A DNA stretch of 64,000 nt from Diploptera punctata (Eukaryota; Arthropoda; Insecta; Blattodea; Blaberidae), in assembly GCA_030220185.1 (NCBI GenBank), contig JASPKZ010007296.1, forward strand, positions 848,501 through 912,500. Reading direction: 5' to 3'. The position numbers and the translations under genes were made by a program. The notes below the pieces were generated by a model that saw only the letters and a list, made by a program, of their open reading frames with translations, was not told the origin of the DNA and did no database searches. Below, piece after piece: positions 9,955 through 20,464 of this stretch; position 1 is the stretch's first letter, and every line of letters starts with the position of its first letter.

Positions 9955-10365
9955 TCTAGGTAAAATGTTAGCAAGACTAGTACTGTGTCATGGAAGTGAG
10001 TCGTTGACAATTAGGAATAGGGAATTCATCGAATCACAACCAGTGAGATGAATTAATGATAGGCCTATCAATAGCAGGTTATTTCCGATGGGATCACAAA
10101 ATAAATGAAGATGACCTTAAAGAATTTCAGTCAGAATCAGTTATAGCCTACATTTAATAAACTATACTTACTTACTCACTGGCACTATCGAACCCGTAGG
10201 TTCATGGCATTACCAGTACAATTGGAAACATCATGTATAACGAACTGTATGTCCATGGACAGAATCACAAAAGCCATTCATCACTATCGTCCACATGGAA
10301 ATATATATTTGGGCCGCTCGAAGCAGATATGGATTGAAAACCCAGGTTTTGAGGTCATAACAAGC
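9955..10365 (+). pseudogene. LINE fragment split by a LINE-A 3' tail
   Basis: Left part (9955-10155): LVLCHGSESLTI and WDHKINEDDLKEF resemble the post-RT region of the LINE families seen at 45010 and 35820. Right part (10215-10365): MSMDRITKAIHHYRPHGN and LGRSKQIWIEN match the next block of the same region, so the two belong together. Between them, 10165-10208 is the 3' end of LINE-A on the minus strand (ACTTACTTACTCACTGGCAC). Many frameshifts; non-functional. Confidence 0.7.
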
Positions 10366-10614
10366 CATGAGACTTATACTTGTGTGATAGATGATGAAAC
10401 ATATAAATATGTTTTATTTTCAATCTAATAAATTCATATTTTCAACAATATAAATTTAAATTTTAACACACAAATATATGTTTGTCACTTCTTTGGCTCG
10501 GGATAACGTTGTTCCCTCGTACGCACCGGTTCGAACCCTGGTCTGTAATTATATATATTTTAATTGTTTATTTTGATAATTTAAGGAATTAGCAAAAGGG
10601 TTCAAGTTACATGG

Positions 10615-10860
10615 GTGATGTTTTCGCTTTTTTTCACACCTATAAAACAATTGTCAGGAAATTTTAAGGCACAAATAAATAGTCCCCGAACATCATCTGG
10701 TTATCACAATATTCGCTTTGTTTAATACGAATGCATGAGGGAATAGCGTGTCTTGTCTTATATGTCAGAGTTGTCACGGAGATGGTCCTGCCATTAAACT
10801 GATCATTCATCCGGGGAGACCTTCCATGTCCTTGTGTGTTCAAGAAACTAAGGGTCGAAT
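10615..10860 (+). repeat. SINE3 variant fragment
   Basis: It shares with 55008-55345 the body TTAAGGCACAAATAAATAG and a distinct 3' part ending CCATGTCCTTGTGTGTTCAA, different from the usual SINE3 tail. A possible eroded tRNA-like head with GGTTCGAACCC lies at about 10495-10545, separated by about 70 bp of AT-rich sequence. Confidence 0.7.
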
Positions 10861-11708
10861 CTTTGAACGCATTAGACCGTAAAAGGCGTTCTCTGCTGAG
10901 AAAGTTTTATCCTAATACATTTTGCTTACTCAGAAATCTATTCATGCGATAATAATTGTAAGCTACCTGACGAGGTACCTTAAGATCATAGCTCAAGATA
11001 GAAACTTATCTTGAAAATCCCGATGGGAACCGATGGTAACCGATGTAGTTTGAAACCTTTGCAGCTTTATCCAAGATGTCGGACCTTGAAGACTTCGATC
11101 ATGTTTTCGGTATACGCGGAGAAGAGGAATTTGAGTCTACCAAAGAATTCAACTGGAAGAACAGGGGAATCGGCGTAGTATTGCGCGACGCAGACGTCGT
11201 TGTATACGGTATTATTTGCGGGACACAAGCGTAAATGCGTTCCTCTATAGCAGACGAAAATAACGGAAGTGGTTTTATCGCTGAGAATTCTGGGTAATTT
11301 CTTGCCAATATTACGAAAAGACGACTTTCATGCATGACCAGTTTGTGGGTAGCTAATTCGATCTTTGCACTTGCTCACGGTGAGTCAGCTCACCAGTGAT
11401 TGGAAGTAATTTAAATAGAGACTAATGTATTTGCATGTATATGAGTCAGAATTTCAAAACCTCTCCGACATGTCATACCCTTTAAGGCGCGGGTGACATG
11501 GGGAACGTAAAAAATGCCTACAAAAGGGGAGGTTAAACTAAGATAAAGGGAGAGCGAGAAATGTTTCTTTTTTGTTTGCATTAGGCCCCGGTGTGCAGAA
11601 TAAGGTGTTTTGTGATCCCATCGGAAATAACTTGCTGCTTTCTACGTACGGTTATGACTACAGCGTTCTGTTATGTGAGGTGATATGTGGAAGTTCAGTC
11701 GTGTCGGA
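10861..11708. other. No established gene; one short ORF at 11076-11234
   Basis: The only item of note is a 52-codon frame starting in good context (CCAAGATGTCGG) at 11076: MSDLEDFDHVFGIRGEEEFE and onward, ending TAA at 11232-11234. It is acidic at the start and balanced afterwards. I recognise no family. It could be a first exon or chance. The rest is unremarkable sequence. Confidence 0.3.
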
Positions 11709-11711
11709 TTA

Positions 11712-13968
11712 CACTGGGGAACAAAAAAATATTTTTTTCTTGGTGCCTGAAATTTTTCACCTGATTCTGGGTATTTCGGCACTGCTGATTCCAAAAATGT
11801 CATCCATTTTGTTGCAGCAGCTCTAGTTTGCAAGATATTGATGATACTGCTCTTATGTACCACCATTGTAAATCGATTGTTTGCATAATACTAATTGATT
11901 TAATCCAAGTTATATTCATGTTGTTGTTGCCGTTTGCATATGTAATTTTACTAATTTGACAATTGTTTATCCTTTTTCTAGACTGACATGGCTTCAACAC
12001 GAAGAAAATGTGTGAATAATCCTGATGTGTTTTGTTGTTTCATCTGTGGGGAGTACACATTCACTCAACAAAGAAAACCTATAACTGACTTTGTAAGAAG
12101 AGCTTATTTGGCCTATTTCAAAGTACAACTGGGAGATCAAGATAAGCCTTGGGCACCTCACATTGTATGTAAAACGTGCACAGAGCATCTACGACAATGG
12201 ACAAATGGGAAACGGAAATGCTTGAAATTTGGGGGAACCAATGATCTGGCGAGAACAAATTAACCATAGTGATGACTGCTATTTTTGTTCAGTCAATGTA
12301 AAGGGCATCAATAGCAAAAACCGGAATAGATGGGTATATCCCAATCTACGCTCCGCAAGACGCCCTGTTCCACATTCAGAGGAGATACCTGTTCCAATTT
12401 TTACCAGTCTTCCAGAGTCACCAGAAGAAGAGGATGATTCAACTGAAAGCATATTCTGAGGGAAATGACAGCGATTTCCCAGGACCTTCATCAGTTTCAT
12501 CCGGTTTTAGTCAAGCGGAACTGAACGACCTCATAAGGGATCTAAGTCTTCCAAAGAAGTCATCTGAGTTGTTAGCTTCCAGGCTGGCAGAGAAACAATG
12601 TCTGTTACCGGGAACAAAGGTCACAGTCTATCGCAAAAGAGAAACAGACTTCCTGCCATTCTTCACAGTAGAAAATCAATTTGTTTTTTGTATGAATGTT
12701 GAAGGACTGTTAATGAAGCTGGGTGTAAGAAAATACACACCAAGTGAATGGCGGTTATTTATAGATAGCTCCAAACGCAGCCTAAAATGTGTTCTTTTGC
12801 ATAATGGGAACATATACAGGTCAATCCCAATTGGTCACTCAGTTTCTATGCGTGAAAATCAACATACAATAGCTACAGTGCTAGAGAAGATCTCTTACCG
12901 TGATCACCAATGGGTAATGTGTGTCGATCTCAAGATGGTGAATTTTCTTCTAGGACAACAAGGTGGGTACACCAAATACCCATGCTTTATATGTTTATGG
13001 GACTCTAGAGCCAAAGATCAACATTGGGTGAGAAGGCATTGGCCTCTTAGAGAAAGCATGACCGTTGGAGAAAAAAACATCGTTGCAGAACCTTTGGTTG
13101 ACAGAAACAACATCATCTTGCCACCACTGCATATTAAACTTGGTTTAATGAAACAGTTCATCAAGGCGTTGAATAGAGATGGAACATGTTTTGGCTACAT
13201 ATGTACAAAATTTCCTGCACTGAGTAAGGAAAAAATAAAAGCAGGTATATTGGATGGACCACAAATCCCGCCAACTTATTAATGACCATCAATTTCAAGA
13301 CTCAATGAATGATACTGAAGCAGCCGCATGGTCTTCGTTCTGTATGGTAGTGAAGAATTTCCTTGGAAACTATAAGTCTCCTAATAGTGATGAACTAGTG
13401 GAGAATATGCTCACTGCTTTTTGTGCACTAGGTTGTAACATGAGCATCAAATTACACTACCTACACAGTCATTTGGATCGATTTCCAGACAATCTTGGAG
13501 ATGTAAGTGAGGAACAGGGTGAGCGTTTTCACCAGGAATTAAGTACAATGGAAGAAAGGTATCGTGGACGGTGGGATATACATATGATGGCGGACTACTG
13601 TTGGAGCATCCACCGAGAATGTCCAAGATCATTGCATCGGAGGAAATCACAGAAACGGGGATTCTGCGACCTGATGGAGGAAAATTAATGATTCTAACGA
13701 GACTAATGTGTAAATAAATTATGGTAGTTATATAGATACAGTTGTTTCATGAAAAAGAAAGTATTTGTTCTTTTGTATTTAATTGTATGCGAGTAATATA
13801 GTTGTATATGTGGACCAGTATTTTTGAACTGGTATATAATTTGAATAAACTCTATCTCAAAAACTAGAGCTGATAGGACGAAACTGAAATCATCTTTGGA
13901 ATCAGTGACCCAAATATACCCATAAATAGGTGAAAACATTAAGGCACCAAAATCACTGTTCCCCAGTG
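11712..13968 (+). mobile_element. DNA transposon with TTA target duplication and TIRs over 100 bp
   Basis: Both ends begin CACTGGGGAACA (11712 on; inverted, ending 13968). TTA flanks the element at 11709-11711 and 13969-13971. TIR similarity continues for about 120 bp with gaps: TTGGTGCCT, TTTTCACCT, TGGGTAT, CTGATTCCAAA and AGCTCTAGTTT occur in the same order on both arms (left to about 11838, right from about 13850). The interior is filled by one gene region (11988-13688). A 3 bp target duplication is known for PIF/Harbinger and, as I recall, Zator elements, but the encoded protein is not a Harbinger nuclease that I can recognise. Superfamily left open. Confidence 0.88.
11988..13688 (+). 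pseudogene. Transposon-encoded conserved protein, three frameshifts
   Basis: Four overlapping frames join into one product of about 560 residues. Part 1 (11988-12230) has a Cys-rich N-terminus: CCFICGEYTF, then HIVCKTCTEHLRQW, a likely zinc-binding module. Part 2 (12229-12450) continues with WREQINHSDDCYFC, a second Cys pair. Part 3 (12450-13260) has TEWRLFIDSSKRSLK-like PSEWRLFIDSSKRSLK, LLGQQGGYTKYPCFICLW, and HIKLGLMKQFIKAL. Part 4 (13254-13688) has LGDVSEEQGERFHQELS and GRWDIHMMADYCW. From memory this layout matches an unnamed multi-copy family in arthropods and cnidarians. Each break (about 12229, 12450, 13262) is a single extra base, two of them in G or C runs. A good 3' splice site, TTTTTCTAG, ends at 11981 just before ATG, so an upstream exon is possible. 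The conserved Asp and Glu positions could be a transposase core, but I cannot prove it. Confidence 0.8.
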
Positions 13969-13971
13969 TTA

Positions 13972-14340
13972 TAGAATAGGCCTAAAAAAGATGACGATGA
14001 TTCATTGAACCAAGCAGGAAATTAAATTCTACAGACTCGTAGAATTTTTATTTTATTGAATGAAGGATGTGGATGCTTATAATGTATGCAGCAGACGACA
14101 GAAGTTTCGACACCTTGTTCGAGCCTGTAATCACAATGTCTGGTGTTGCATCATATATTTTAACTAATGACATGATAAAACGTGGCTAGCAACCTTCAAG
14201 CTTCCATTGCCATGTGAAGGACTCAAAAGTCACGTTTTAATACATTAGATTAAAAATAAAAAATCGAAACTAATGTTACGTTAACACTGATCACATAATT
14301 TACGGTCCTAGTGGAAATATACAATTTATTTAACAACGCA
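13972..14340. other. No gene seen
   Basis: Unremarkable AT-rich sequence between the DNA transposon and the next LINE fragment. Confidence 0.4.
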
Positions 14341-14344
14341 CTTT

Positions 14345-14535
14345 AACATGAAAAACCAGAAAGAAAACGCCCAATTGGCAGACCAAGAATGAGGTGGAAG
14401 AATAACATTATCCATTATATGAAGGAAGTAGATTATACAGGGATGATTAGAAAACATTAGCTCAGGATAGGGCTGTATGGAGACCTTATGTACGCGCGAA
14501 CATGAACCTACGGGTTCGATACAGCCAGTGAGTTA
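14345..14535 (+). pseudogene. LINE-A 3' end
   Basis: It matches the last coding block of LINE-A (GRPRMRW and DYTG in the better copy at 36478-37602) and ends near the family terminus (CCTACGGGTTCGATACAGCC). Frameshifted and short. Confidence 0.8.
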
Positions 14536-14884
14536 GTTACGTACTTTAACAATTCAGGTCATTAGCATCGCAACTCAAACCTAAAAATGAGAGCGCCAAA
14601 AATATTTTTCTCTGCATGGTTTTAGACTTTTTTTTTTAAGTTCGTTAATATACAACACGAGACCCCTGTTTTACTTCCTTACAACAAAGGAAACTGTACG
14701 TTTATTCGAGTTTTTACGTCCGAACAGACACAGCAACTTTCTGTTTTCGACAGTATAAAAAAATCGTTTAATACGTAAGCTTCATCAGAATTTTAGCTTG
14801 TCTTTTTTACCAGGATAAATAATATATATATATATATAATAATAATAAAATAATATATATATGCGCGTGTGTGTGTGTGTATAG

Positions 14885-15175
14885 AGCTACGAGTTTTTCT
14901 CTGGTTCGGGCCCTCATTGGAAAGGACATTTTATCATGGAATTTCTATCAGTATGGTATCGGTACATACCCAGCATCGTGAGGAATTTGGATAGTTGCAA
15001 TGAGTTTCGGTTCCAGGTCGAGAAATCAGATTTAACAGTTGGAGATCCGATCTTAACATGCTGACCATATGTCACCCCTATATTAGGTGGATGATCTTCC
15101 ACCGCTGTGATTTTGGATGTGAAGTTAGCAGCCGACTGGCGGGCCAAGGGGCTTCTTCTAGGCTTTTCGTGCCAT
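14885..15175 (+). repeat. SINE1 copy, damaged head
   Basis: The body from the GGTTCGGGCCCTC B-box area through CCAGCATCGTGAGGAATTTG to GTTAGCAGCCGACTGGCGGG matches SINE1. The A-box half of the head is lost. It lies between a (TA)n/(TG)n stretch at 14825-14880 and a (TA)n run at 15181-15216. Confidence 0.82.
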
Positions 15176-15177
15176 AG

Positions 15178-15216
<39 letters not shown>

Positions 15217-15218
<2 letters not shown>

Positions 15219-15250
15219 TGAAATTATACTAATTTTAAGCTACTGTGTTA

Positions 15251-15300
<50 letters not shown>

Positions 15301-15331
15301 TTTATTTATTAGTTAGCAGGTTTCAAAAGTA
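15217..15331. repeat. (ATT)n microsatellite and flank
   Basis: A run of ATT trinucleotides occupies about 15255-15297, just outside the left end of the Tc1 element. The preceding (TA)n run is at 15181-15216. Confidence 0.8.
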
Positions 15332-16869
15332 CACTGCTCAAAACAATTAGAGGAACACTATGAAATATGCAAATATTTTTTTATTGGATAAAGGTACAAA
15401 CATGAAATTAATAAAGTACATTATTCGTGGTTATTTATTTATTTATTTATTGCTCATGTCAGTAAAAACAAATGAATAACGCTGACAATTAACTTTTCAA
15501 ATAATTCCGCTATGTAAGCAATTGATTCTTGTGCTTATTTTTCAAAGTTAAACACTCGTTATATAGAGTTAGTATCGTGTATGGCCTCCATGACATTCGA
15601 TGACAGTTTGGCACCTTCGTGGCATGCTCTCAGTAAGATTCTGGATTTCCTCTTGCGGGATATTCTCCCATTCCTCCTTCAGAGCATCTCCAAGTTGCTG
15701 CAGAGTTTGTGGAGCTTGATGTCGGTTCCTGACCTTCCTGTTTAGAAGATCCCACAAGTGTTCAATATCATTGAGGTCTGGGCTGACCGCTGGCCACTCC
15801 ATTACCTCAAATTCATTCCTCCTCAGGAAATCCCTGGTGACAGCCGCAGAATGTGCCCTGGCATTATCCTGCATAAACAGAAATCCAGGGCCTACTCCAA
15901 TGGCAGCAGGTACTACATGCTCTTCCAGAACGTGCTCGATATACCGGACAGCATTCAGTCGCTGGGGAACAAGTACAAGGTCCGTACGATTGTTGAACAT
16001 AACTCCGGCCCACACCATTATGGAACCTCCTCCGAATCTATCAATTTCCTGTACAGCCTCTGCAGAAAATATTTCTCCTGGCCGTCTCCACACCCTCAAT
16101 CGACCATCACAACGTACCTGGATTCGTCCGAGAAGACCACAGACTCCCACTGGTTCAGGTTCCAATCACCATGGTTTTCAGCATATGTACGTCTTGTTGC
16201 CTTATGCCCATTTGTCAAGCGCGGTTTTTTAACGGGCCTTTTTGGACGAATATTCTCTTTCCTTAATCTGTTCCTTATGGTTTGGTCTGAAACCCGGATT
16301 CCGGAAGCCATATGAAGGTCATTCTGCAGGTCTTTTGCAGTTTTTGTACGCTGTCGAAGAGCAGAAAGAACAACGTATCTGTCATCCTGGGGGCTTGTTT
16401 TAAATTTAAGACCCTGGCCACGTCTTCTACAATACTGACATGTCTCTCTGTGCTTGTTGCGTAACCTGGACACCACGGAAGGAGAAACCCCAAGCTCTCT
16501 AGCCACTTGTCGCAGAGATTGACCTTGTCGTAAAAGATATAGAGCATGATACACTTCAAACTCATTTAAATGCCTGATTTTGTCAGAGACTTCAATAAAC
16601 AAGGTAATAATCAACATTCGTCACTATAGCAACATCAGGAAACTTACCAATTAGAAGTGGCCAGTGCCTTCCAAAATAAAAAAAAAAATCTCTATATTTG
16701 TTATTTGAGGTAATTTCTCTGTATTTAGGCCATGGATCTTTAAAATTTGTATCCAATGATAAAATCAATAATTCGATTTACATATTGTCCAACTTTCAGC
16801 ATCACAGCTTTAAAAAACAATTACTTATTCAATTTATTACAAGCGTTCCTCTAATTGTTTTGAGCAGTG
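15332..16869 (-). mobile_element. Nearly complete Tc1-like transposon
   Basis: Perfect 25 bp TIRs start CACTGCTCAAAACAATTAGA at 15332 and end inverted at 16869, each next to TA (15330-15331 and 16870-16871), the Tc1 target duplication. Total 1538 bp, typical for Tc1. It carries one transposase gene on the minus strand (15569-16617). The preserved ends mean it could still be moved by a related transposase in trans. It sits between microsatellite/SINE sequence and a LINE fragment. Confidence 0.95.
15569..16617 (-). pseudogene. Tc1-like transposase with one frameshift
   Basis: Two frames (16617-16096 and 16165-15569) give about 340 residues, the normal Tc1 size. The N-terminus has a helix-turn-helix (GQSLRQVARELGVSPSVVSR) and a second DNA-binding part (SGIRVSDQTIRNRLR). 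Catalytic residues are all present: Asp in VVFSDES near 16120, Asp in MQDNARAH, and Glu in DLNDIEHLWDLL (the usual NPIE is NDIE here). The gene ends SMPRRCQTVIECHGGHTRY. The frame break lies just after the first Asp block near 16110-16120, before RCDGRLRVWRR, and looks like a few lost bases. It would cut and paste the element at TA sites in the nucleus if intact. Antisense plus-strand frames (15758-16315) are shadows. Confidence 0.92.
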
Positions 16870-16879
16870 TATCTTTTGG

Positions 16880-17225
16880 CAACGGAAATGGATTTTATAT
16901 GAAGGGTAGCAAGAATTTCAAGAAGAAAAAAATTAGGAATTCAGTTATAAGGGGGAAAATGAAGATTGAAGACGTTATTTTAGATTATATTAAAACTATT
17001 ATTAAGATGGTACGGACATGTCCAGCGAATGCAAGAGGATCGGCTACCAGAATATGTTTTATAATGGAAACCTGAGGGAAGACGAGGCAGAGGAAGGCCT
17101 AAAACTTACTGGAGTCAGGGAATATATCTATACATGAAGGAGAAACATCTACAGCCAGGAAATTGGATTGACCGACAAAATTGGCAATTGGGAATCGCAC
17201 GATGTCAAATACATTAATCAACCGA
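16880..17225 (+). pseudogene. LINE 3' fragment with (TATC)n tail
   Basis: A frame near 16960-17170 reads WYGHVQRMQEDRLPEYVL then GRRGRGRPKTYW, the post-RT motifs of LINEs here. An ILDYI-type segment lies upstream. It has frameshifts and no RT core. It ends directly in the long TATC microsatellite, which likely grew from its 3' tail. A variant distinct from LINE-A. Confidence 0.75.
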
Positions 17226-17227
17226 TG

Positions 17228-17399
<172 letters not shown>

Positions 17400-17711
17400 C
17401 ACAATGTTTTTCACATTTTACTACACCCAATTTATCTACTGATATTCTCATCCACAACTTTCTGTCATTCCAGTCTCCATCGTCCAATTCTTTTTTCTTC
17501 ATGCTGCTTAAAACACCATTCAATATACAATGGCATAGCAGGAATTGATCGTAAGATGGCGTAGGCGAATAGAAAGTATCACTCTGGCTGGATATGAATG
17601 GGGATTTGTTACGAATTACTAGATGAAGTTAATTTAGTTTCGCTTATTTCCCTAAAGTTGTCATGATTGGTATGCGGTCAACATACCGACCCAATGAGAC
17701 ATCTAGTAGGC
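17400..17711. other. No gene seen
   Basis: Non-repetitive sequence after the microsatellite. It may contain more LINE-derived 3' sequence (17400-17560), but no motif supports that. Confidence 0.4.
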
Positions 17712-18306
17712 AACTAAGGTATTACTAGGATGGAAAAGGTCGGTAAATTTTGCTTAGAGACCACTTTATTGAGGCTTAAGGTGCTTTTACTCCAAGCGCG
17801 ACATGCCTTGAAGGCCCTAGGCCTACCAGCCGGCTGCTGGCTTCACGTCCACATGTGTTAATTACAGAGGTGACGATCATAAGCCAGTGTAGGGGGTGAC
17901 ATGTGGTTAGCATGTCGGGTCCCCCAGCCGGTATAGCTGGTCTTCTGAACCTGGAGTCACTACTTATTGTAGCTACCCAAATGCCTCACGATGCTTGGTT
18001 GGCACCAGTTCCATACTGGCCGAAATTCCATGAGAGAACTTTCTTTCCCCATGGGGACACCGAACCAGCGCAAGTCCCGTACCTCTGCGCCAAGGCTTCT
18101 TGCCTTAACCACTCGGCTACGGCGTGGGACTTAAAGTTCTTTTACGACCCTGAAAATCTTCAGAATCGGAACCCACGGTTTAAAGTCCCTCCTGGAGGAC
18201 TTGCTCCTTAGATTTTTCATTCTTAAAAGTAGCCTACATCTACCCTGGACGGGTTTGAACCCGCGACCCTCAGAACCGGACGTAAGAACATAAACTCTTC
18301 CACCAC
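17712..18306 (-). repeat. SINE2 copy split by a SINE1 insertion
   Basis: Outer pieces 17712-17790 and 18146-18306 match the SINE2 copies at 32880-33132 and 47611-47844 (GGTAAATTTTGCTTAGAGAC; CCTGAAAATCTTCAG; GGGTTTGAACCCGCGACC as the B box on the minus strand). The tRNA-like head lies at about 18240-18306. The break occurs exactly where SINE1 (17791-18130) inserted. Confidence 0.92.
17791..18130 (-). repeat. Full-length SINE1 (340 bp)
   Basis: The head on the minus strand reads CCGTAGCCGAGTGGTTAAGG (A-box region) and GCGCTGGTTCGG (B box), like a Leu or Ser tRNA, so RNA polymerase III transcription is expected. A 15 bp target duplication, TTAAGGTGCTTTTAC at 17776-17790 and TTAAAGTTCTTTTAC at 18131-18145 (13 of 15 match), proves insertion into SINE2. 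The apparent 102-codon frame here is antisense to the SINE. Confidence 0.95.
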
Positions 18307-18469
18307 TGCCAACTTAAAACACAATTAATCCACATTATCTTAGGTCGCTTCTTCACATTCCAGTATTTTTCTTGGGAATATGTATTCTGTCATTCCTTTT
18401 ACATAATCATACCGCTTTAATTGTTTATTATTTTATGAAATCCATAATGATAATCCATTTATAATAATT

Positions 18470-18808
18470 CTGCCCGAGGGCAGGTCTTTCACTGCAATCA
18501 TAGCATTTTCATGCTATGCTTTGCAGCTTTACTAGGGAATTGTAGGTGTGGTAGCTTCCCGTTGCTTTCCACACCGGTGAAGGATGATGATGATCATTAT
18601 GATGATGATAATGATAAGGATGATGATGATGTTGGCCATGTGATTTTGGGGACCGTTTGGGCCTTAAAGTTTTCCTGATATTTGTCTTACAGGTGAGGAA
18701 AAACCCCGATAAAAGCCTCACCCAGAAATACTGCCCCGACCGGGGATCGAACCTGGGCCCGCTGCGTGACAAGACAGCACGCTACCTCGAGACCACAGCG
18801 GTGGACAT
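18470..18808 (-). repeat. Full-length SINE3
   Basis: The minus strand starts GTCCACCGCTGTGGTCTCGA with a tRNA-like head and the B box GGTTCGATCCC. The body contains GGGTGAGGCTTTTATCGGGG, a (CAT)n region, and ends in ATTCTGCCC complement near 18470. It is the reference copy together with 54290-54568 and 56652-56958. Downstream comes an (AAT)n run at 18826-18885. Confidence 0.93.
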
Positions 18809-18824
18809 AATTATGATGATGACG

Positions 18825-18825
<1 letters not shown>

Positions 18826-18885
<60 letters not shown>
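18826..18885 (+). repeat. (AAT)n microsatellite
   Basis: About 19 AAT/ATA units directly upstream of the SINE3 head. It creates false poly-Ile and poly-Tyr frames on the two strands. Confidence 0.95.
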
Positions 18886-19029
18886 GAGACCGGATTATAT
18901 GCATTTGCATGTTGCATACGCAGTTGCATATTTAGACCTTACAACGCATATTTTTGCATTATATTTACAATATTTTAAAAAGATGTGTGTTGTTTTACAA
19001 TGAACATTTCTAGGCCATGAAAAGTGTAG

Positions 19030-19318
19030 TATACCTATGCCGCTGAATCTCCGTCTCTGAAGTTTAGGTTGTGCGAGGGGTAAAAGGAGAAACTCACCCT
19101 CTACTGCTAATAAGGGAGTAGTTGAGGTACGTCTGTCACAACCAATCTCTGCTCTTGACGCCGGCTATAGCGCGCTAGTAAGGTTTGAAATTGCTGAAAT
19201 GTTGTCAGCTGTATTTCTGCTAACCGCATACATAAAGCGGCCCCTCCCACTGAATACCCATATCGGCAACACTGTCATGAAATCGTCAGGGCTGGACAAT
19301 CAGTGACTGGAGTATAAA
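19030..19318 (+). promoter_or_regulatory. Promoter-like dispersed module, copy 1
   Basis: A block of about 290 bp recurs inverted at 52093-52371: shared text includes AGTTTAGGTTG, CAGCTGTATTTCTGCTAACC and CATACATAAAGCGGCCCCTC. It ends in GGAGTATAAA, a TATA-box-like motif. In this copy a hAT-like coding remnant starts about 70 bp later, so the block may be that element's 5' regulatory end. A 15 bp extra segment (CAATCAGTGACTGGA) precedes the TATA in this copy only. Confidence 0.6.
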
Positions 19319-19389
19319 CGAGTTCGAAAATGCAGAAGCTTTTGCTGGTGGTCAGAGCAAGGAAGCATTTAATGATTCCAGTATTTAAA

Positions 19390-19830
19390 AAAATAACATA
19401 TCTATGATTAAGACTAATTTTTTCCATACACCTGCAACTTTTAAAAAGGTTGAAACCAAAGGTTTGGCGTTGATTAAAGCTATTCAGTTAATGGATAAAA
19501 TCCGTCAACTGAACTCCTTATTGTCGGAGGTATTCCTAAGCAAACGTAGAGAAATGTTTGAAAACATTTTGAACGATAACCCAGGCTTTCAACCTGTGTA
19601 TCAAATTAATAGTTTTATAAATGCGAAGCGGCGAGCTTTCGCCAGAAATAATTAGTGCCAAAATTGCACCCAAATTCAAATACTGCACAATTACTTATCA
19701 GTTGACGTAGAACTGTCCTTTTCTGTTTATGAACATATTTTGAGCGATCGAAGACACAACCTTACTACCGAACATTTGGAACAGTATCTGATCATTTCTC
19801 TTTACAATAGTAGCAAAGTGACGAATATTT
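19390..19830 (+). pseudogene. hAT-like transposase C-terminal remnant
   Basis: The frame 19404-19655 gives IKTNFFHTPATFKKVETKG and GFQPVYQINSFIN. After a stop the next frame reads LSVDVELSFSVYEHILSDRR and NLTTEHLEQYLIISL near 19700-19800. The SVDVERSFS..K.ILSDRR..LT.E.LE signature is typical of the hAT C-terminal dimerisation region, including domesticated CGGBP1-like proteins. No zinc finger or catalytic core upstream, and stops are present. Flanking text is rich in TGCATAT-like motifs (18895-18960 and 19995-20040), possibly the element's ends. Confidence 0.75.
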
Positions 19831-19869
19831 TAATTTGTGAATATTACTTTTGTCTGATATTGATTGATA

Positions 19870-20460
19870 ATTTATCATTTATCAGTGAGAAATGGTAATA
19901 TTTATACATGTAAATAAAAATACTAATTGTTATGTTAATTTGGAAATAAAATATCTAATAAAGTAATTATTATGTTTGTCTATTATTTCATTTTGCATAT
20001 ATTCACTTTTTCATGCTTAAGCATTTTTAATGCATATTTCGAGCTGGTTATGTTAAAAACAACAACAACAACAACAAAACAAAAACAACAACAAAACAAC
20101 AACCACAACCACAACCACAATCATAATCGTTATTATTATTTTCTCTGATACGGTGGTCGGGTAGTCTGGGTGAATATTATATTAGCCTACTCTATATACC
20201 GGTACCGATTTTTCACGTCCGAAAATATAATGTGATATAAAAAGATCTCATAAAAAGAAAGAGCATCCTAAAAATCTAAGTGAAACTGACAAGGGTGTAG
20301 TGAAAGCCATCATTGGCAATGACATTGTGCAGTGCTTGAATCTATAGCGTGTTCCTAAAGATATTAAGGATAATGGAAATTCACCATTGTAGGCAATGTC
20401 ATGTTTTGGAGTGGATGATCTAACACCTAAATGAAGTTAATTTTTTAAATATGTAATTTA
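19870..20460. other. No gene; (AAC)n repeat at about 20056-20122
   Basis: AT-rich sequence following the hAT remnant, with an imperfect AAC/AACC repeat and a short ATT run near 20146. Nothing coding seen. Confidence 0.5.
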
Positions 20461-20464
20461 TAAC

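Noticed and set aside
11076..11234. Short gene with good start context
   Set aside because: Only 52 codons and no recognised family; recorded in the spacer entry rather than called a gene.
15758..16315. Plus-strand ORFs of 153-185 codons
   Set aside because: Antisense to the Tc1 transposase, which has clear family motifs on the minus strand.
18687..18935. Poly-Ile and poly-Tyr ORFs
   Set aside because: Translations of the (AAT)n microsatellite and adjacent SINE3.
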